The position numbers were made by a program, and so were the translations under genes. A stretch of DNA of 64,000 nt, from assembly GCA_009778035.1 (NCBI GenBank), contig WRKP01000001.1, positions 60,456-124,455 of the forward strand, read 5' to 3'. This DNA is from Planctomycetaceae bacterium. Lineage in GTDB: Bacteria > Planctomycetota > Planctomycetia > Pirellulales > Thermoguttaceae. Positions 53,714-63,706 of the stretch are shown here, piece after piece. Position 1 is the first letter of the stretch, and every line of letters begins with the position of its first letter. Below the pieces are notes generated by a model, which was not told the origin of the DNA, made no database searches, and saw only the letters and a program-made list of their open reading frames with translations.

Positions 53714-56002
53714 CTATCCGGATGCTCGAACATTCACCGTCGTCCGGGCGACGCGGCCAGTCTCGATGTGATCGGCTGTCGCTCCCTCGCCCGGTATCAC
53801 GGCCCGGACGGCCAACGTTATCCTGCCTGCACCAAGTCCCGACACGATTGCGACCGAACGCGTCGGCCCGATCTCAACCGTGTACGCGACCGAACTAGGC
53901 AAGGCCTGCCATTCTTTGCCCTGCCAAAAGCCAACCTCATAGGTTGCGCCCGGTATCAACATCGTGTTCCAATTCAAAAACACATCCTGGCCCTGTATGG
54001 GCTTGCTTACCGTCGGTCGCAGACTTTTAACTGCGGGAAACGGCTTCGTTGTCGCCGCATTGACTCGGGCAAGCGAGGAAAATACCCAACCGTGCTCATT
54101 CAGCGTTACCGCATAAACTTCAAACCGGAATCGCTCTCTATCCGGCAAACCATCCACGAGATAATTTGTCGTGCCCGTGTCAACCGTTATCGTGCGCGAA
54201 ACAAATTCGGTGTTCCGCGTTGTCCCAATCACTCGGATTTCATATCCCATGAGTCCCTGTGTATTGACAGGGGGACGCCAATTTATCGCAACGGAAGTCT
54301 CACCAGCAATGGCACGCAGAGCGGTCGGTGCCGTACCTCTCGGCATATTTGCCGTCTTGGCTGTTATTTTGACAACCCGCGCTTCGATACCGGCAGCATT
54401 TTTTACGACAATTTCAAATCGGTAGCGTTTATTGCTGTCCAGGCCGTCCCATCGGTATTCGGTAACACCCACAAAAACCGTTACCGCTTCGCCCGTCGTT
54501 ACGTTTCTGATTTCGTACTCGAAATTGCTGCCGACTTGAAGCCATGTTAAATTGACCCAGTTGGTGCCGTTGTCCCTATTAACGCTTTTCGCCTTGATGC
54601 TTCTGTTTGGATTTTCGGGCACGGCACCGGTGTATCCAATCACCCGCTCCGCAGAAATGACCCGGATCGAATCATCCGTTCCAATGGCCGTAATGCGGAT
54701 GTGTATTTCGCCCGATCCGGCAGTTACGACGGGGATTTCCGCCCTTGGGGTGTTGGTATTGGTTGCATTGACGGGAATTTGTCTCCATTCCGTTTCGTTC
54801 GGATACCTATATTCAACGATGTAACGGGTTGCATTGATTGCTTTCCAGCCGATCGTAAGCGTCGTTGCATTTTTACTGGCCCCGACAATGTCCGACGGCG
54901 GGTCAAGCCGATTGATGACAATGTTTGACGTCGTCAGATTCAAGCCTGGAATCTGCGAGTTGGTCATAAGGCAGTAAATCCGGGCACCGTGGGGGATTTC
55001 CGTAAACGTGAATACACCGTTGACGTTCGTATAGAATGACGGGTCGATGACAACATTGCCGTTCGTAAGCCGTATTCCCCAAATGAATGTCGTTCTTACA
55101 CCGTCGATTTCGTATTCGCTGGAAAGGTCAACGGTTGCCGTCGTGTCGTTGATGTTGAGGGCAGGCGGAACAATTCTTTGATTGCCCGCTCCAAAGTGCG
55201 TATAGTCGGCAACGGGACGGCCTAACTCCAACGCCGATAGTTTTAGTTGATTGTTATGGAAATAAAGCGTTGTCAAGGACAAAGAAGCGGACACGTTCAG
55301 ATAGGTCAATTCATTGTCGTTAGCCCATAGCCCACTCAGGAATGTATTGTTACGAAGGTCCAGCGATTCGAGACGGTTTTCTCGAACATCCAAAAACCTC
55401 AATACGGCACTCTGTGAAACATCCAACTCTGTCAGTTGGTTTTTATTCGCATATATCGTGTCCAGAAAACCGCATCCCGACACGTTTAATGATGTTAGTT
55501 GGTTATCATTCGCATTCAGGGATGCCAATTTTACGTTGCCGGAAAGGTCAAGCGATGTCAGTTGGTTTTGGGACACATCAACCAGTGTCAATTCGGTGCA
55601 GTTGGACAAATCCAACACGCCGGTAAGATTTCGGTTCTCGGCGTTAATTTCTGTCAGCCGTAATTCCCCGTCAATTTCTCTCCATATTGCATAGTTTTGT
55701 AGTTCTTGACTGTCGACGAGGTTCTTTTCGTATTCGTTATAAATTGCGTCATTAAACGGAGTGATTTCCGACGCTGGGGCGATGGCTGCCGTTGGTGAAG
55801 GTTCGACAACGACAAGGGTATCGGCATATTCCTCCTGATAGAGATGGTCGTGGAGGGCATAAAATGCACCGGGAGACACGGAGAGCATTTCGCGATTTTC
55901 GAGTTCTTCGATGCGGCACGAGCGTTTGTGCTTTTGTTTAACTTTTGATGATACCGTTTTTGAATGATTGGCAAAAAACTGGAGCAAATTGCGATTTTTC
56001 AT
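53714..56002 (-). CDS. Surface protein with LRR and fibronectin type III domains
   Basis: About 762 residues. A basic N-terminus (KVKQKHKRSCRIEELENREM) ends in LENREMLSV, the planctomycete LEPR-like N-terminal export motif. Residues ~120-260 are six or seven 21-residue leucine-rich repeats (LTSLDLSGNVKLASLNANDN, LTSLNVSGCGFLDTIYANKN). Four fibronectin-III-like domains fill residues ~370-760. No C-terminal anchor is evident. Probably a secreted or cell-surface adhesion protein. Start taken at 56002; a GTG at 56017 gives five more residues. Confidence 0.85.
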   Translation of the reverse strand: MKNRNLLQFFANHSKTVSSKVKQKHKRSCRIEELENREMLSVSPGAFYALHDHLYQEEYADTLVVVEPSPTAAIAPASEITPFNDAIYNEYEKNLVDSQELQNYAIWREIDGELRLTEINAENRNLTGVLDLSNCTELTLVDVSQNQLTSLDLSGNVKLASLNANDNQLTSLNVSGCGFLDTIYANKNQLTELDVSQSAVLRFLDVRENRLESLDLRNNTFLSGLWANDNELTYLNVSASLSLTTLYFHNNQLKLSALELGRPVADYTHFGAGNQRIVPPALNINDTTATVDLSSEYEIDGVRTTFIWGIRLTNGNVVIDPSFYTNVNGVFTFTEIPHGARIYCLMTNSQIPGLNLTTSNIVINRLDPPSDIVGASKNATTLTIGWKAINATRYIVEYRYPNETEWRQIPVNATNTNTPRAEIPVVTAGSGEIHIRITAIGTDDSIRVISAERVIGYTGAVPENPNRSIKAKSVNRDNGTNWVNLTWLQVGSNFEYEIRNVTTGEAVTVFVGVTEYRWDGLDSNKRYRFEIVVKNAAGIEARVVKITAKTANMPRGTAPTALRAIAGETSVAINWRPPVNTQGLMGYEIRVIGTTRNTEFVSRTITVDTGTTNYLVDGLPDRERFRFEVYAVTLNEHGWVFSSLARVNAATTKPFPAVKSLRPTVSKPIQGQDVFLNWNTMLIPGATYEVGFWQGKEWQALPSSVAYTVEIGPTRSVAIVSGLGAGRITLAVRAVIPGEGATADHIETGRVARTTVNVRASG

Positions 56003-56281
56003 AGATTTTTCAAACACTGCTGGCAGTTATCGGGTGCTCGTTACGGAGCACGACACTTATAGTTTAACATACATATCCGCTGGATGCAAACAATTTCCGG
56101 CGGATATGTTGGATCGCCCTGTTGACGGAATTTTCATTTTGTCGATATTTTTCCTTCAACCCATTAGCAACAAACAGTTTAGGTGAAATCGCATAGTGTG
56201 TACAGGGTTACACAGGCATACATGCGAGTAGCCAGAAAACCCTGGAATTCTGTGTCTTGGCGAATCGTATTAAAGTAAAAT

Positions 56282-56308
56282 GTGTCAGGCCAAAATGGGG
56301 TCTGACAC
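56282..56308. repeat. Inverted repeat GTGTCAG...CTGACAC
   Basis: A 27-base element with 7-base arms around GCCAAAATGGGGT. It is of the type seen near mobile elements in many bacteria; a single copy is seen here. Confidence 0.5.
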
Positions 56309-57210
56309 CTCTGTCGTGATGTGCCCCCGCGTGTCCAGTGCATACGGCTAATTAGTGGTTACTGGGTGGCAAGCAAGGGACAGGAAATCCATTTCTTATT
56401 CGCGACACACCGCAGAAGAGAGAAGAACAACGGGAGGAGATGAACCATCTTCCGCCTTTACTCCATCTTCAATTGGTCAGTGCACCGCTTTCGCAGATTT
56501 TGCATCAGTTATCTGGAGGTGGCACTGCTGGAGAGTGCCAGTGCGGCTCGCACCAACGAGCCAAGGAATCATCGGATCGTGGAAGCCCAGGCTTCGCCTC
56601 AATGATCGGTTTGCTCATTGAATCTCTTATAAAAAAGAGGGCTTACGCAGATGCCTAAAAAAACTCTTGCAAGAAGTGCCGAGAAGGCAATACAAAAAAC
56701 AAGAACGCTCGCTGCATTTTTCGACCGCCGTATGCAGAAAGAATAAACTTCGCAATCGACTTGCCAAAAGAATTGCAAGAATCATACAAAATAAAGAACA
56801 TCGTCGAAATCATCAGAAGCCCAGGCTAAAAATGAAATAGACGAGTTCAATACTCCCTAAACGGCATTATTGCCAATGCTGAGCGAGTTACTGTTTGGGA
56901 GTAGCAGTCCAAAATGCAAAAACGCTCTCCCGCCGATATTTATGAACCATTCAACGATGCGTGGAGCGAACTAAAAAATGATTTGAGAATTAGAAAACAG
57001 AAAGTGAGATGAAATATTTCGACAACGAACATTTAATCAAGGCTTTATTGTGTGCTCAAAATATCAAAGACCCGACTGGCATATACTCTCGAATTATAAC
57101 AAATTTTTCGATAACCCATGTATATTTTTCCTCCCAAAAAACACTACCAGCCAGCCAAATCGGTCGGCCTTCGGACTGCATCACAAACCTGAATTAGTCA
57201 GGGATAATTT
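56309..57210 (+). other. Chain of tiny overlapping ORFs, possible phage remnant
   Basis: Plus-strand short ORFs join by overlapping stop/start codons: a frame ending at 56443 (HFLFATHRRREKNNGRR) overlaps the ATG at 56440 of a 72-codon ORF (to 56658), which overlaps a 31-residue ORF at 56651-56746. Further on, a 32-residue ORF (56914-57012) overlaps the ATG at 57009 of a 62-residue ORF (to 57197). ATGA junctions are typical of phage operons. None is recognisable, and the last runs into the convergent glycosyltransferase gene. Confidence 0.35.
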
Positions 57211-59802
57211 CTATGGACAAACACGGTGTACCATGCGTATTGCATCCACTATGAGCGACTCCATTCCTTGTGTTAATTCAGGATGGGAACTAAATAAAAT
57301 AACACTACCATTTCCGAACTGTCCAGCAACAATGGCTGGTGTGTTCGGCATCGTGCCCTGTTGAAAATAGTACTGGTAAATGTCCGATTGGTACGTTGCA
57401 AGTGTCAAAAAAGGAGGTAAATCAAGGCGGCCAGCGTCTATAAAAATTGGACCGTTTATGTAGTCAATAGCGCCGTACTCTTCTTGGGAAAAGAGATTCT
57501 GCCCTTCTGGTGAAAACGACATATCAGCCGAGCCTCCGCCAAGTTGACGTTGTTCTTGCATGCCGATACGCGGCATATATTCCTGATAATGGTTTGTTTT
57601 AACATTAACCAAACAAAGAAATCTTTCAAATGTCGATGACGCCAAATATGCTCCGGCACAGATACCAATATAACCTCCACCCGATCGTACAAATTGACGA
57701 ATCGCTTCTCGCCCATCACTACCAAGAGCCTCAGCCATTTCATTGGAAAGACCACCGGGCACAATGATTAAATCATAATCTGACAGTTTTCTATTTCGTA
57801 TAGATTGTATGTCTAATTCTTGAACATCATAACCCTCCGTATTTATGATATTCTTGATTGTTGTTAAAGAGCCAGCAACGACACCTTTTCCTGAATAGAT
57901 TGCAACTCGTATTGACTGCGAAGTATTGTGTTTTCGACGCAGAAGTTCCTCATAAAAATCAGAGATGATTCTTTGTTCCTCGCTGATGATGAACAATCCG
58001 TGTGCTTTTCGTTTTTTATCAATTTCGCTTTCGCTGAAATGATAGATATTGATCGACCATCCGGCTCTGGCAATAGGCTGTTTATCCCTAAAATATGCGT
58101 ACTCGTTGCTTCTACTGAAAATATTATTAACGTTGATCGCATACCATCCTGGTTTGATAGCGGCGAAGATATTAGTGCCATCCCCTGCTTTTGGAACAAC
58201 ACCATCATATCTGATTGATGTATTTTCCAAAGGCATCGTCCAAGAAAGAGAAACACGAAGAGGCCGTGCATCGGGATTTTTTTGTTGCCATCGCTGGAGA
58301 TGGTAAACATCCTGCCCCCAATCAAGATCACTTCCTAATAAATAACGTCCTCCATTTGCTGGCCCACCTGCAAATTCGTTAAAATAACTCATCGTGTGTG
58401 GAAAGACTAATAAAGAACTAATCATTCCCCAGGTAAGTAGAATAATCACACCGGCACGAATAAGTACGATAGATATATTCGTTTTGAATCTTATCATTAC
58501 TGGTGATTCAAAATATAATCCAACTTTGCTTGTCCATATCACTAAAAAAGGCAAAAGGGGCAACAAATAACGAGAATGAACGGAAAAGCCGTCCTGACTA
58601 CTGATTAAAAGTAGGATAACAATAATCGGTAATATGAGTATTGTTTCATTCAACAACGACGATCTGAATTGCCGGTTTATCAATGACCAGAATACCGCAA
58701 GAAGAATCAGGAGTTGGAAACCAATGGGAGTTTTGAGAAAAAATGCATAAATATAGTAATACCAGAATCCACGTTCTGACCACATTCCATTTACATAAGA
58801 GGGAATTCCACGTTCAAAATCGAATTTTTGCACGTCGATACCATAAACATAATCTTGCGGCAATGGAACAGGGATATTTCCTAGCCAAGATTCAGCAAAT
58901 CGATTTTTTGAAATTACTTGCCGTTCTTGCGAGTGCCCTGTCAACGAAGCAGAAATGAAGGAATACTGCTTGAGAGTGCGGAAAGTGCCTGAAAAATTGT
59001 AAAACACATTCAGAACGACTAGGGCAATGGCAAATGCTATACATAATTGACTTACCTGTAACGAAAAATTACGAACTGTTTTTTCTCTTCTTGTAAAAAA
59101 GGCAATCAACCAGAGTGTTGGCCAAAGTCCGAAAGTAATAATCCAAACGGTCTTCGTTACAAGCATTCCTCCTAGTGCGATGCCAATCCAAAAAGTATTT
59201 TTCCAAGAAGGCAGTTGGCACCAATGCCAAAATAGATAAAAACCGAAAATGCCAACTGATGTTGCTACAATATCAGGGTTGATAGTTGCAGACCAAGTCA
59301 ACACATAAGGATTAAAACACCATAGAATCAATGCAAAAAATGCTGCCATCTTTCCATAGATTTCGTATGCAAAACGATAGCAAGCCCACGCTCCTAACAG
59401 AGAAAACGGAAGCAACATTAAACGTCCGAATGCAAAGGCATAATAAAGTTTGTCGGGGTCATTCTTAAAGTAGAGAGATGTACCAACCTCATATTCGGGC
59501 CGATAGGATAAAACATTTGCAGCAGTCGGAAGCCAATCGGCATCAATGTCAAGAATGTATGTTGCTGGAATGGCAGAAACCATTCGTGCCAATGGAGGAT
59601 TCACGCGATAAAGATCGGTACGTCCAAAACTGAGAGTATAGACACCGGCAGCCAGATGTCCCGGTTCGTTGCCGTTTGGACTGTTCCAAACTGACATCCA
59701 AGCGACCATAAAACAATGGATGATCACCACCAATGCGATGAGCCATTTCCATTGCCACATTGTAGTCCTTATCTCAATATTTTCGTTGGAAATTTTTTGC
59801 AT
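57211..59802 (-). CDS. Membrane glycosyltransferase (GT39/ArnT-like) fused to a BPL_N/GATase-like domain
   Basis: 863 residues. The N-terminal ~580 residues have about 11-12 TM helices with GNEPGHLAAGVYTLSFGRTD (catalytic acid in NEPGHLA) and DLYRVNPPLARMVSAIP, typical of planctomycete lipid-linked-sugar GT-C enzymes, and SDLDWGQDVYHLQRW late in the domain. From about residue 640 a BPL_N/class I GATase-like domain follows: VAIYSGKGVVAG, IIVPGGLSNEMAE, GGGYIGICAGAYLAS with the elbow Cys715, and HPELTQGME. I have not met this fusion in a characterised protein. It overlaps the C39-like gene upstream by 29 bases, so translation is coupled. Confidence 0.8.
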   Translation of the reverse strand: MQKISNENIEIRTTMWQWKWLIALVVIIHCFMVAWMSVWNSPNGNEPGHLAAGVYTLSFGRTDLYRVNPPLARMVSAIPATYILDIDADWLPTAANVLSYRPEYEVGTSLYFKNDPDKLYYAFAFGRLMLLPFSLLGAWACYRFAYEIYGKMAAFFALILWCFNPYVLTWSATINPDIVATSVGIFGFYLFWHWCQLPSWKNTFWIGIALGGMLVTKTVWIITFGLWPTLWLIAFFTRREKTVRNFSLQVSQLCIAFAIALVVLNVFYNFSGTFRTLKQYSFISASLTGHSQERQVISKNRFAESWLGNIPVPLPQDYVYGIDVQKFDFERGIPSYVNGMWSERGFWYYYIYAFFLKTPIGFQLLILLAVFWSLINRQFRSSLLNETILILPIIVILLLISSQDGFSVHSRYLLPLLPFLVIWTSKVGLYFESPVMIRFKTNISIVLIRAGVIILLTWGMISSLLVFPHTMSYFNEFAGGPANGGRYLLGSDLDWGQDVYHLQRWQQKNPDARPLRVSLSWTMPLENTSIRYDGVVPKAGDGTNIFAAIKPGWYAINVNNIFSRSNEYAYFRDKQPIARAGWSINIYHFSESEIDKKRKAHGLFIISEEQRIISDFYEELLRRKHNTSQSIRVAIYSGKGVVAGSLTTIKNIINTEGYDVQELDIQSIRNRKLSDYDLIIVPGGLSNEMAEALGSDGREAIRQFVRSGGGYIGICAGAYLASSTFERFLCLVNVKTNHYQEYMPRIGMQEQRQLGGGSADMSFSPEGQNLFSQEEYGAIDYINGPIFIDAGRLDLPPFLTLATYQSDIYQYYFQQGTMPNTPAIVAGQFGNGSVILFSSHPELTQGMESLIVDAIRMVHRVCP

Positions 59803-62071
59803 GCGTCATTTTCCTGCGAATTTCAAGCAGAAGTATTATAGGAACTACGATCAAGCCAACATACCATCCCCAATCAACTTTCGGTTTGCTCTTTTTCTGT
59901 GGATACATTGTTCGAACCCAATCACCAATTTTATCAAGCATCTCTTCGCCGCCGGGAATTGATTGATAAGGATATTGGGCATTCGGCTCTCTGGCATCGT
60001 AAGTGAGCAAAGCGCCCGGCGGAGGGATAAAGTCAAAATCTGCTTCAGTCAATGTGTTGACTTCCATTTCCTCGACCTCAAAAAAGCCGTCAATGACCCG
60101 GCGTTTGCGTCCCTCTTCTGTTAGGGCTGCAAAATCGAATTGGATATTGCGGAGTTTTTTCGGTATCCAAAGACCGGGAGCCGCCTCTTGATGATCACTA
60201 AGTTCATAGCGAAATACCAAGGCACCCGTTCCGTGATGGTAAACTTCTCGTGCCAGTAGGACCGCTCCACGTTCCATGTCGAGCCAAAGAATATCGCGGT
60301 CGGCCCAATACAGAACGTGACACCAACGATCATCGACTATTTCTTGAAGCGGACGAACTTGATCATAGTGGATATTTTGAGCAACGTCACGCAAAGCACT
60401 TGGAACGTCTTCCCAAGTTGGTGCTTTTCGTTCCTTCATTGGCCAGATGCCAGTAGCATTAAAGAAGAATTCACCGGGCAACGTGCCGGGAAGTGGATCG
60501 TCTGGTTTGAAAGTCATCACAAAATAATTGTTGCGAAATGGAAAGTGGTTATACCCAGTCGTTCCCTGAATGAAGGCTTGTTGAAGCATTGGATAGTTGT
60601 CCCAAGAAAAAGCTTCGCTTGGATGAGCATTCGTGTGATTCAGATAATATGGACTTTTTGCCAGAATTCTTCGATACAAATAGGTTTTCGGCGGAGCCTT
60701 GGGGTCAGTATAATATTCGGAGCGATAATAGATTTTCAAACTTTCGAGATTATCCGCTGTTTCGAGTAAAATTTCTTTGATCTGTTCCGGTGTGAAAGTG
60801 GCTGGCGGCTGATTTTCATCCGCTTGAGATGTCTGGGCAAAGAGCAAGGTAATACCCAGCATGAGTGCCACTGAACCACTTGACTTTTTTTTGGCAGCGA
60901 TACTCCAGTATAAAAGTAGGATGGCAAGCCCCAGCATAGAAGAGAGAAACGCGGGTGTCTGAACAAACGATAGCTTCGTCCGAGGAGAATGCCCTAGAAC
61001 ATAGCCGCTCCAATACCGGCGAAGTGATTCTTCAGATATTTCGGAGATGCCAATCGTTGCACAGTTAAGAATCATATAATGACCATGTCCGCGACCAATG
61101 ACAAGAAGAAAATTGCCTTGCCATTCGGCATCGCTTGAATCGCCGCCTCCTCCGGTATGAATCAAAAAGGGAATAGAGATTCTTTCGAGAGCATCCGGTG
61201 TGGCACATCGAAAAACATCCAAGTTCAATCCCCAATTCCGAGCATGCTTTTTTATGTCGCTTAAACTTTGTGTCGTTGACACTGATTTTAATTCGGCTTC
61301 CAATTTGCCGTAGTCACACGGCAAACCATTGATTTGCAAAAGAAGGTAGAGTGCGTTAATGGATTCATTTTCCTGTGTTCGCCAAATGCGAGTCGACTCT
61401 TCCGCGTAACAAAATGAAAGAGGCGAAAACATGAAACATGCAAGGACGGCTACCGCAATCTTTTTAGGAGCAAATCCCCAGTGCAAGAACATAAAAGCAA
61501 CGCCGAGGAGGAATACTGACAATGCCATTCTGTCCGTTACGAAATATCTATTCTCCTTTTTTCTGACGAGCATACCATTCCATTGTTGTGCAAAACTGGC
61601 CAGTTGCATACTGGATTGTTCTCCCGACGTGCCATCAAGGTATACGATACCGTCGGCATCTGCCTTGATGAGGACGATGAAATGTCCGATGACGGATTCG
61701 TTTGCTTCGTTGGGATTTCTATTGATCCAAGCGATCACCGGCATGTTCAGTGAGCAGAGTGTAGAATAGGAACATTGTACCGTTTCCACAGGCATACCGA
61801 CGGCTACTGCAGCATTCTGTAAATCGTACAGCGAAGTGCCATTGTCTCCAATGGTAACCTCTGATTTCAATGTCTCGAAATCCGTTTGGTGTCCATGCAA
61901 ATTCAGAAACAGATAGAGAGAATTAACACCGCAGGAAAACAACTTGTCGCGAATCTCTTGGGGAAATTCCCTATTGTCCCCATAGACACTGAATGAAAAC
62001 ATCATTGCCAAACAGGGCATCGTGCAATAGATACCTACCTCGCGGCATATTTTCCATAAACAACAACTCAT
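59774..62071 (-). CDS. Membrane protein with one intact and one degenerate C39-like domain plus a LolA-like domain
   Basis: 765 residues. After a signal-like N-terminus, residues 33-175 form a C39-like peptidase domain (FSCGVNSLYLFLNLHG) with C47, H130 (VIGHFIVLI) and D146 (YLDGTSG). Two TM helices follow (183-222). Residues 228-370 repeat the fold, but E236, N320 and N336 replace Cys, His and Asp at corresponding positions. Two more TM helices (374-412) lead to a LolA-like domain (425-725) and a TM helix near 740-758. The signal and topology put both C39-like domains outside the cytoplasm. The intact copy may process peptides; the second may bind them. Confidence 0.75.
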   Translation of the reverse strand: MSCCLWKICREVGIYCTMPCLAMMFSFSVYGDNREFPQEIRDKLFSCGVNSLYLFLNLHGHQTDFETLKSEVTIGDNGTSLYDLQNAAVAVGMPVETVQCSYSTLCSLNMPVIAWINRNPNEANESVIGHFIVLIKADADGIVYLDGTSGEQSSMQLASFAQQWNGMLVRKKENRYFVTDRMALSVFLLGVAFMFLHWGFAPKKIAVAVLACFMFSPLSFCYAEESTRIWRTQENESINALYLLLQINGLPCDYGKLEAELKSVSTTQSLSDIKKHARNWGLNLDVFRCATPDALERISIPFLIHTGGGGDSSDAEWQGNFLLVIGRGHGHYMILNCATIGISEISEESLRRYWSGYVLGHSPRTKLSFVQTPAFLSSMLGLAILLLYWSIAAKKKSSGSVALMLGITLLFAQTSQADENQPPATFTPEQIKEILLETADNLESLKIYYRSEYYTDPKAPPKTYLYRRILAKSPYYLNHTNAHPSEAFSWDNYPMLQQAFIQGTTGYNHFPFRNNYFVMTFKPDDPLPGTLPGEFFFNATGIWPMKERKAPTWEDVPSALRDVAQNIHYDQVRPLQEIVDDRWCHVLYWADRDILWLDMERGAVLLAREVYHHGTGALVFRYELSDHQEAAPGLWIPKKLRNIQFDFAALTEEGRKRRVIDGFFEVEEMEVNTLTEADFDFIPPPGALLTYDAREPNAQYPYQSIPGGEEMLDKIGDWVRTMYPQKKSKPKVDWGWYVGLIVVPIILLLEIRRKMTHAKNFQRKY

Positions 62072-62086
62072 GGCATTGTAATCTCT

Positions 62087-63373
62087 TTATTGTTTGACAA
62101 ATCGACGAAGTAACACATAAACGACAAGGACAATACCGGCAGCGACAAGTAGCCATCGGAAAACAATGGCGGCTGTGGATGTAATTGGAGTAGGCACAAA
62201 GTTTCCACCAGTTCGTGCCGCTTCAATAACGCGGTCAAGGTCGGCGGGATTGGCAGGAACAATGTACTGGAGACCTTTTGTTTCTCCATCTTCAGAAAGA
62301 ATATGGTTTCCAACCATAGTTCCTGGACTGCTATATTTGCTCTGCAAAGCAAACTGTCTTTTGTCAATTCTTTCTGTCGATATGTGGGTAAGCCTGTATT
62401 GCTCCTCAAAGAGTGGCTCGCCGGAATAAATGCCTGGAATTGTGTTGAGCGTAAAACATTTTTGGATGCATTTGTTTGGAAGATATGCGGTCTTTCCGGG
62501 AATTTGAAAGAAATCGCTGTTGACTACCTGGTATGCACGATCACCATCTAGGGACTCTATTTCATATTTTTCAACCGCATAATTCAATTTCTTCGATAGC
62601 CAAAATTTGTAACGATGATTCTTTTTTGTCCATATTTCTGGAGCAACCAATTCTATATAGATTTTCGGATTATCAGTTTCCTCATCCACACTTTTGACCA
62701 CGTTCAAATCACCCCTAGCAACGAGGTAAAGAACCAACGAATCATGACTCTCCAAGAGCTCCGGCGCGTCCAGCGGAAACCTATAGCCAGCACAAGCCAG
62801 ATATTCGGGGTAGCATATGGTAAAAAAAGGGAGCCTCTCTTTTGCTTGTTCAAGTGAGTAAACGAGTAACGTTGGGGTGTTTGTATCTGAGTGTTCGTGT
62901 CCAGAGCCGATATAACATATTTCCCCATCAAAGCTGCGTTCTTTTATTGTTTCTATAAGCCTTAGGTTCCGTCTTCTGGCCTCATAAGCAGTTATCATTT
63001 CCTCGCCTTCTACGGCATTTTTGTCTGAAAATCGAAGATAAGCGAGTCCGCCCTGCCACATAAACACCGAATTGACAGGCTCAAGGAATCCACAATCGTA
63101 TAAGGTACGTGTTTTTTTTATAAGTGTTTCAAAATCCATAGTCGTCGTTCGTGTACGTATCCATTCCAATGAGATTGGATCGATATCCGCCACATTTTTC
63201 ACGAGAGCTTCAACGATATCCGCCGGTAACACTGCAGAGTCCACACGGGTCTGCAAAGGTGAATCACCTTGGGAATATAGTCGATCCGTACAAAACAAAA
63301 ATGCCAACAAGACAAAACAACACCAGGGTATGTTTCTGTATGTACGGCACATAAATGCTCCTAATATCTGCAT
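62087..63373 (-). CDS. Secreted LolA-like protein with C-terminal membrane anchor
   Basis: 428 residues. A signal peptide (MCRTYRNIPWCCFVLLAFLF, Met8 at 63352) follows an upstream ATG at 63373; both have AGGAG sites, so two starts are possible. The long mature part is beta-rich, with YLVARGDLNVVKSVDEETDN and KFWLSKKLNYAVEKYEIESL, resembling outer-membrane lipoprotein-sorting (LolA/LolB-like) planctomycete proteins. A C-terminal TM helix spans about residues 405-424 and ends RRFVKQ. It lies between the small peptide and the C39-like gene, 15 bases upstream of the latter. It may bind a lipid or the hydrophobic peptide; not shown. Confidence 0.7.
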   Translation of the reverse strand: MQILGAFMCRTYRNIPWCCFVLLAFLFCTDRLYSQGDSPLQTRVDSAVLPADIVEALVKNVADIDPISLEWIRTRTTTMDFETLIKKTRTLYDCGFLEPVNSVFMWQGGLAYLRFSDKNAVEGEEMITAYEARRRNLRLIETIKERSFDGEICYIGSGHEHSDTNTPTLLVYSLEQAKERLPFFTICYPEYLACAGYRFPLDAPELLESHDSLVLYLVARGDLNVVKSVDEETDNPKIYIELVAPEIWTKKNHRYKFWLSKKLNYAVEKYEIESLDGDRAYQVVNSDFFQIPGKTAYLPNKCIQKCFTLNTIPGIYSGEPLFEEQYRLTHISTERIDKRQFALQSKYSSPGTMVGNHILSEDGETKGLQYIVPANPADLDRVIEAARTGGNFVPTPITSTAAIVFRWLLVAAGIVLVVYVLLRRFVKQ

Positions 63374-63706
63374 AGCAACCTCCTAACATGTTTGTTGTTT
63401 CATCATTTCTGATTTAGCCAAGCGCTTTCAGCCAAATTGACACAATTGGACAACCATACCAAGCACCATTGAGTTTTGTGCCGAATGCCCCTTAATATCT
63501 TTAAGGGCAAACCGGGAAAAAACTACAAAACTCAACCAATGGCGAACGAGCGGCATATATCGACTTTCGTTCTCTCACCAGTGCGATTTTTCAAGTAAAA
63601 ACGCCCAAATTACCTATCTGCCGACAATCTTTCATCAGACGGTCTTGGATACTATCAAACTCACAAAGCGATACATACCCATCGCATGTTCTATCAACAT
63701 CGAAAA
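63374..63706. other. Intergenic stretch with hairpin and possible EF-hand relic
   Basis: It contains a stable hairpin TGCCCCTTAATATCTTTAAG-GGCA (63486-63509), which may be an attenuator or processing site between the peptide gene and the rest. Minus-strand frame 63591-63719 encodes DRTCDGYVSLCEF, an EF-hand-like loop (D-x-T-x-D-G-x-V-S-x-x-E), without a start codon: probably a remnant. AGGAGG for the next gene is at its left end. Confidence 0.4.
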
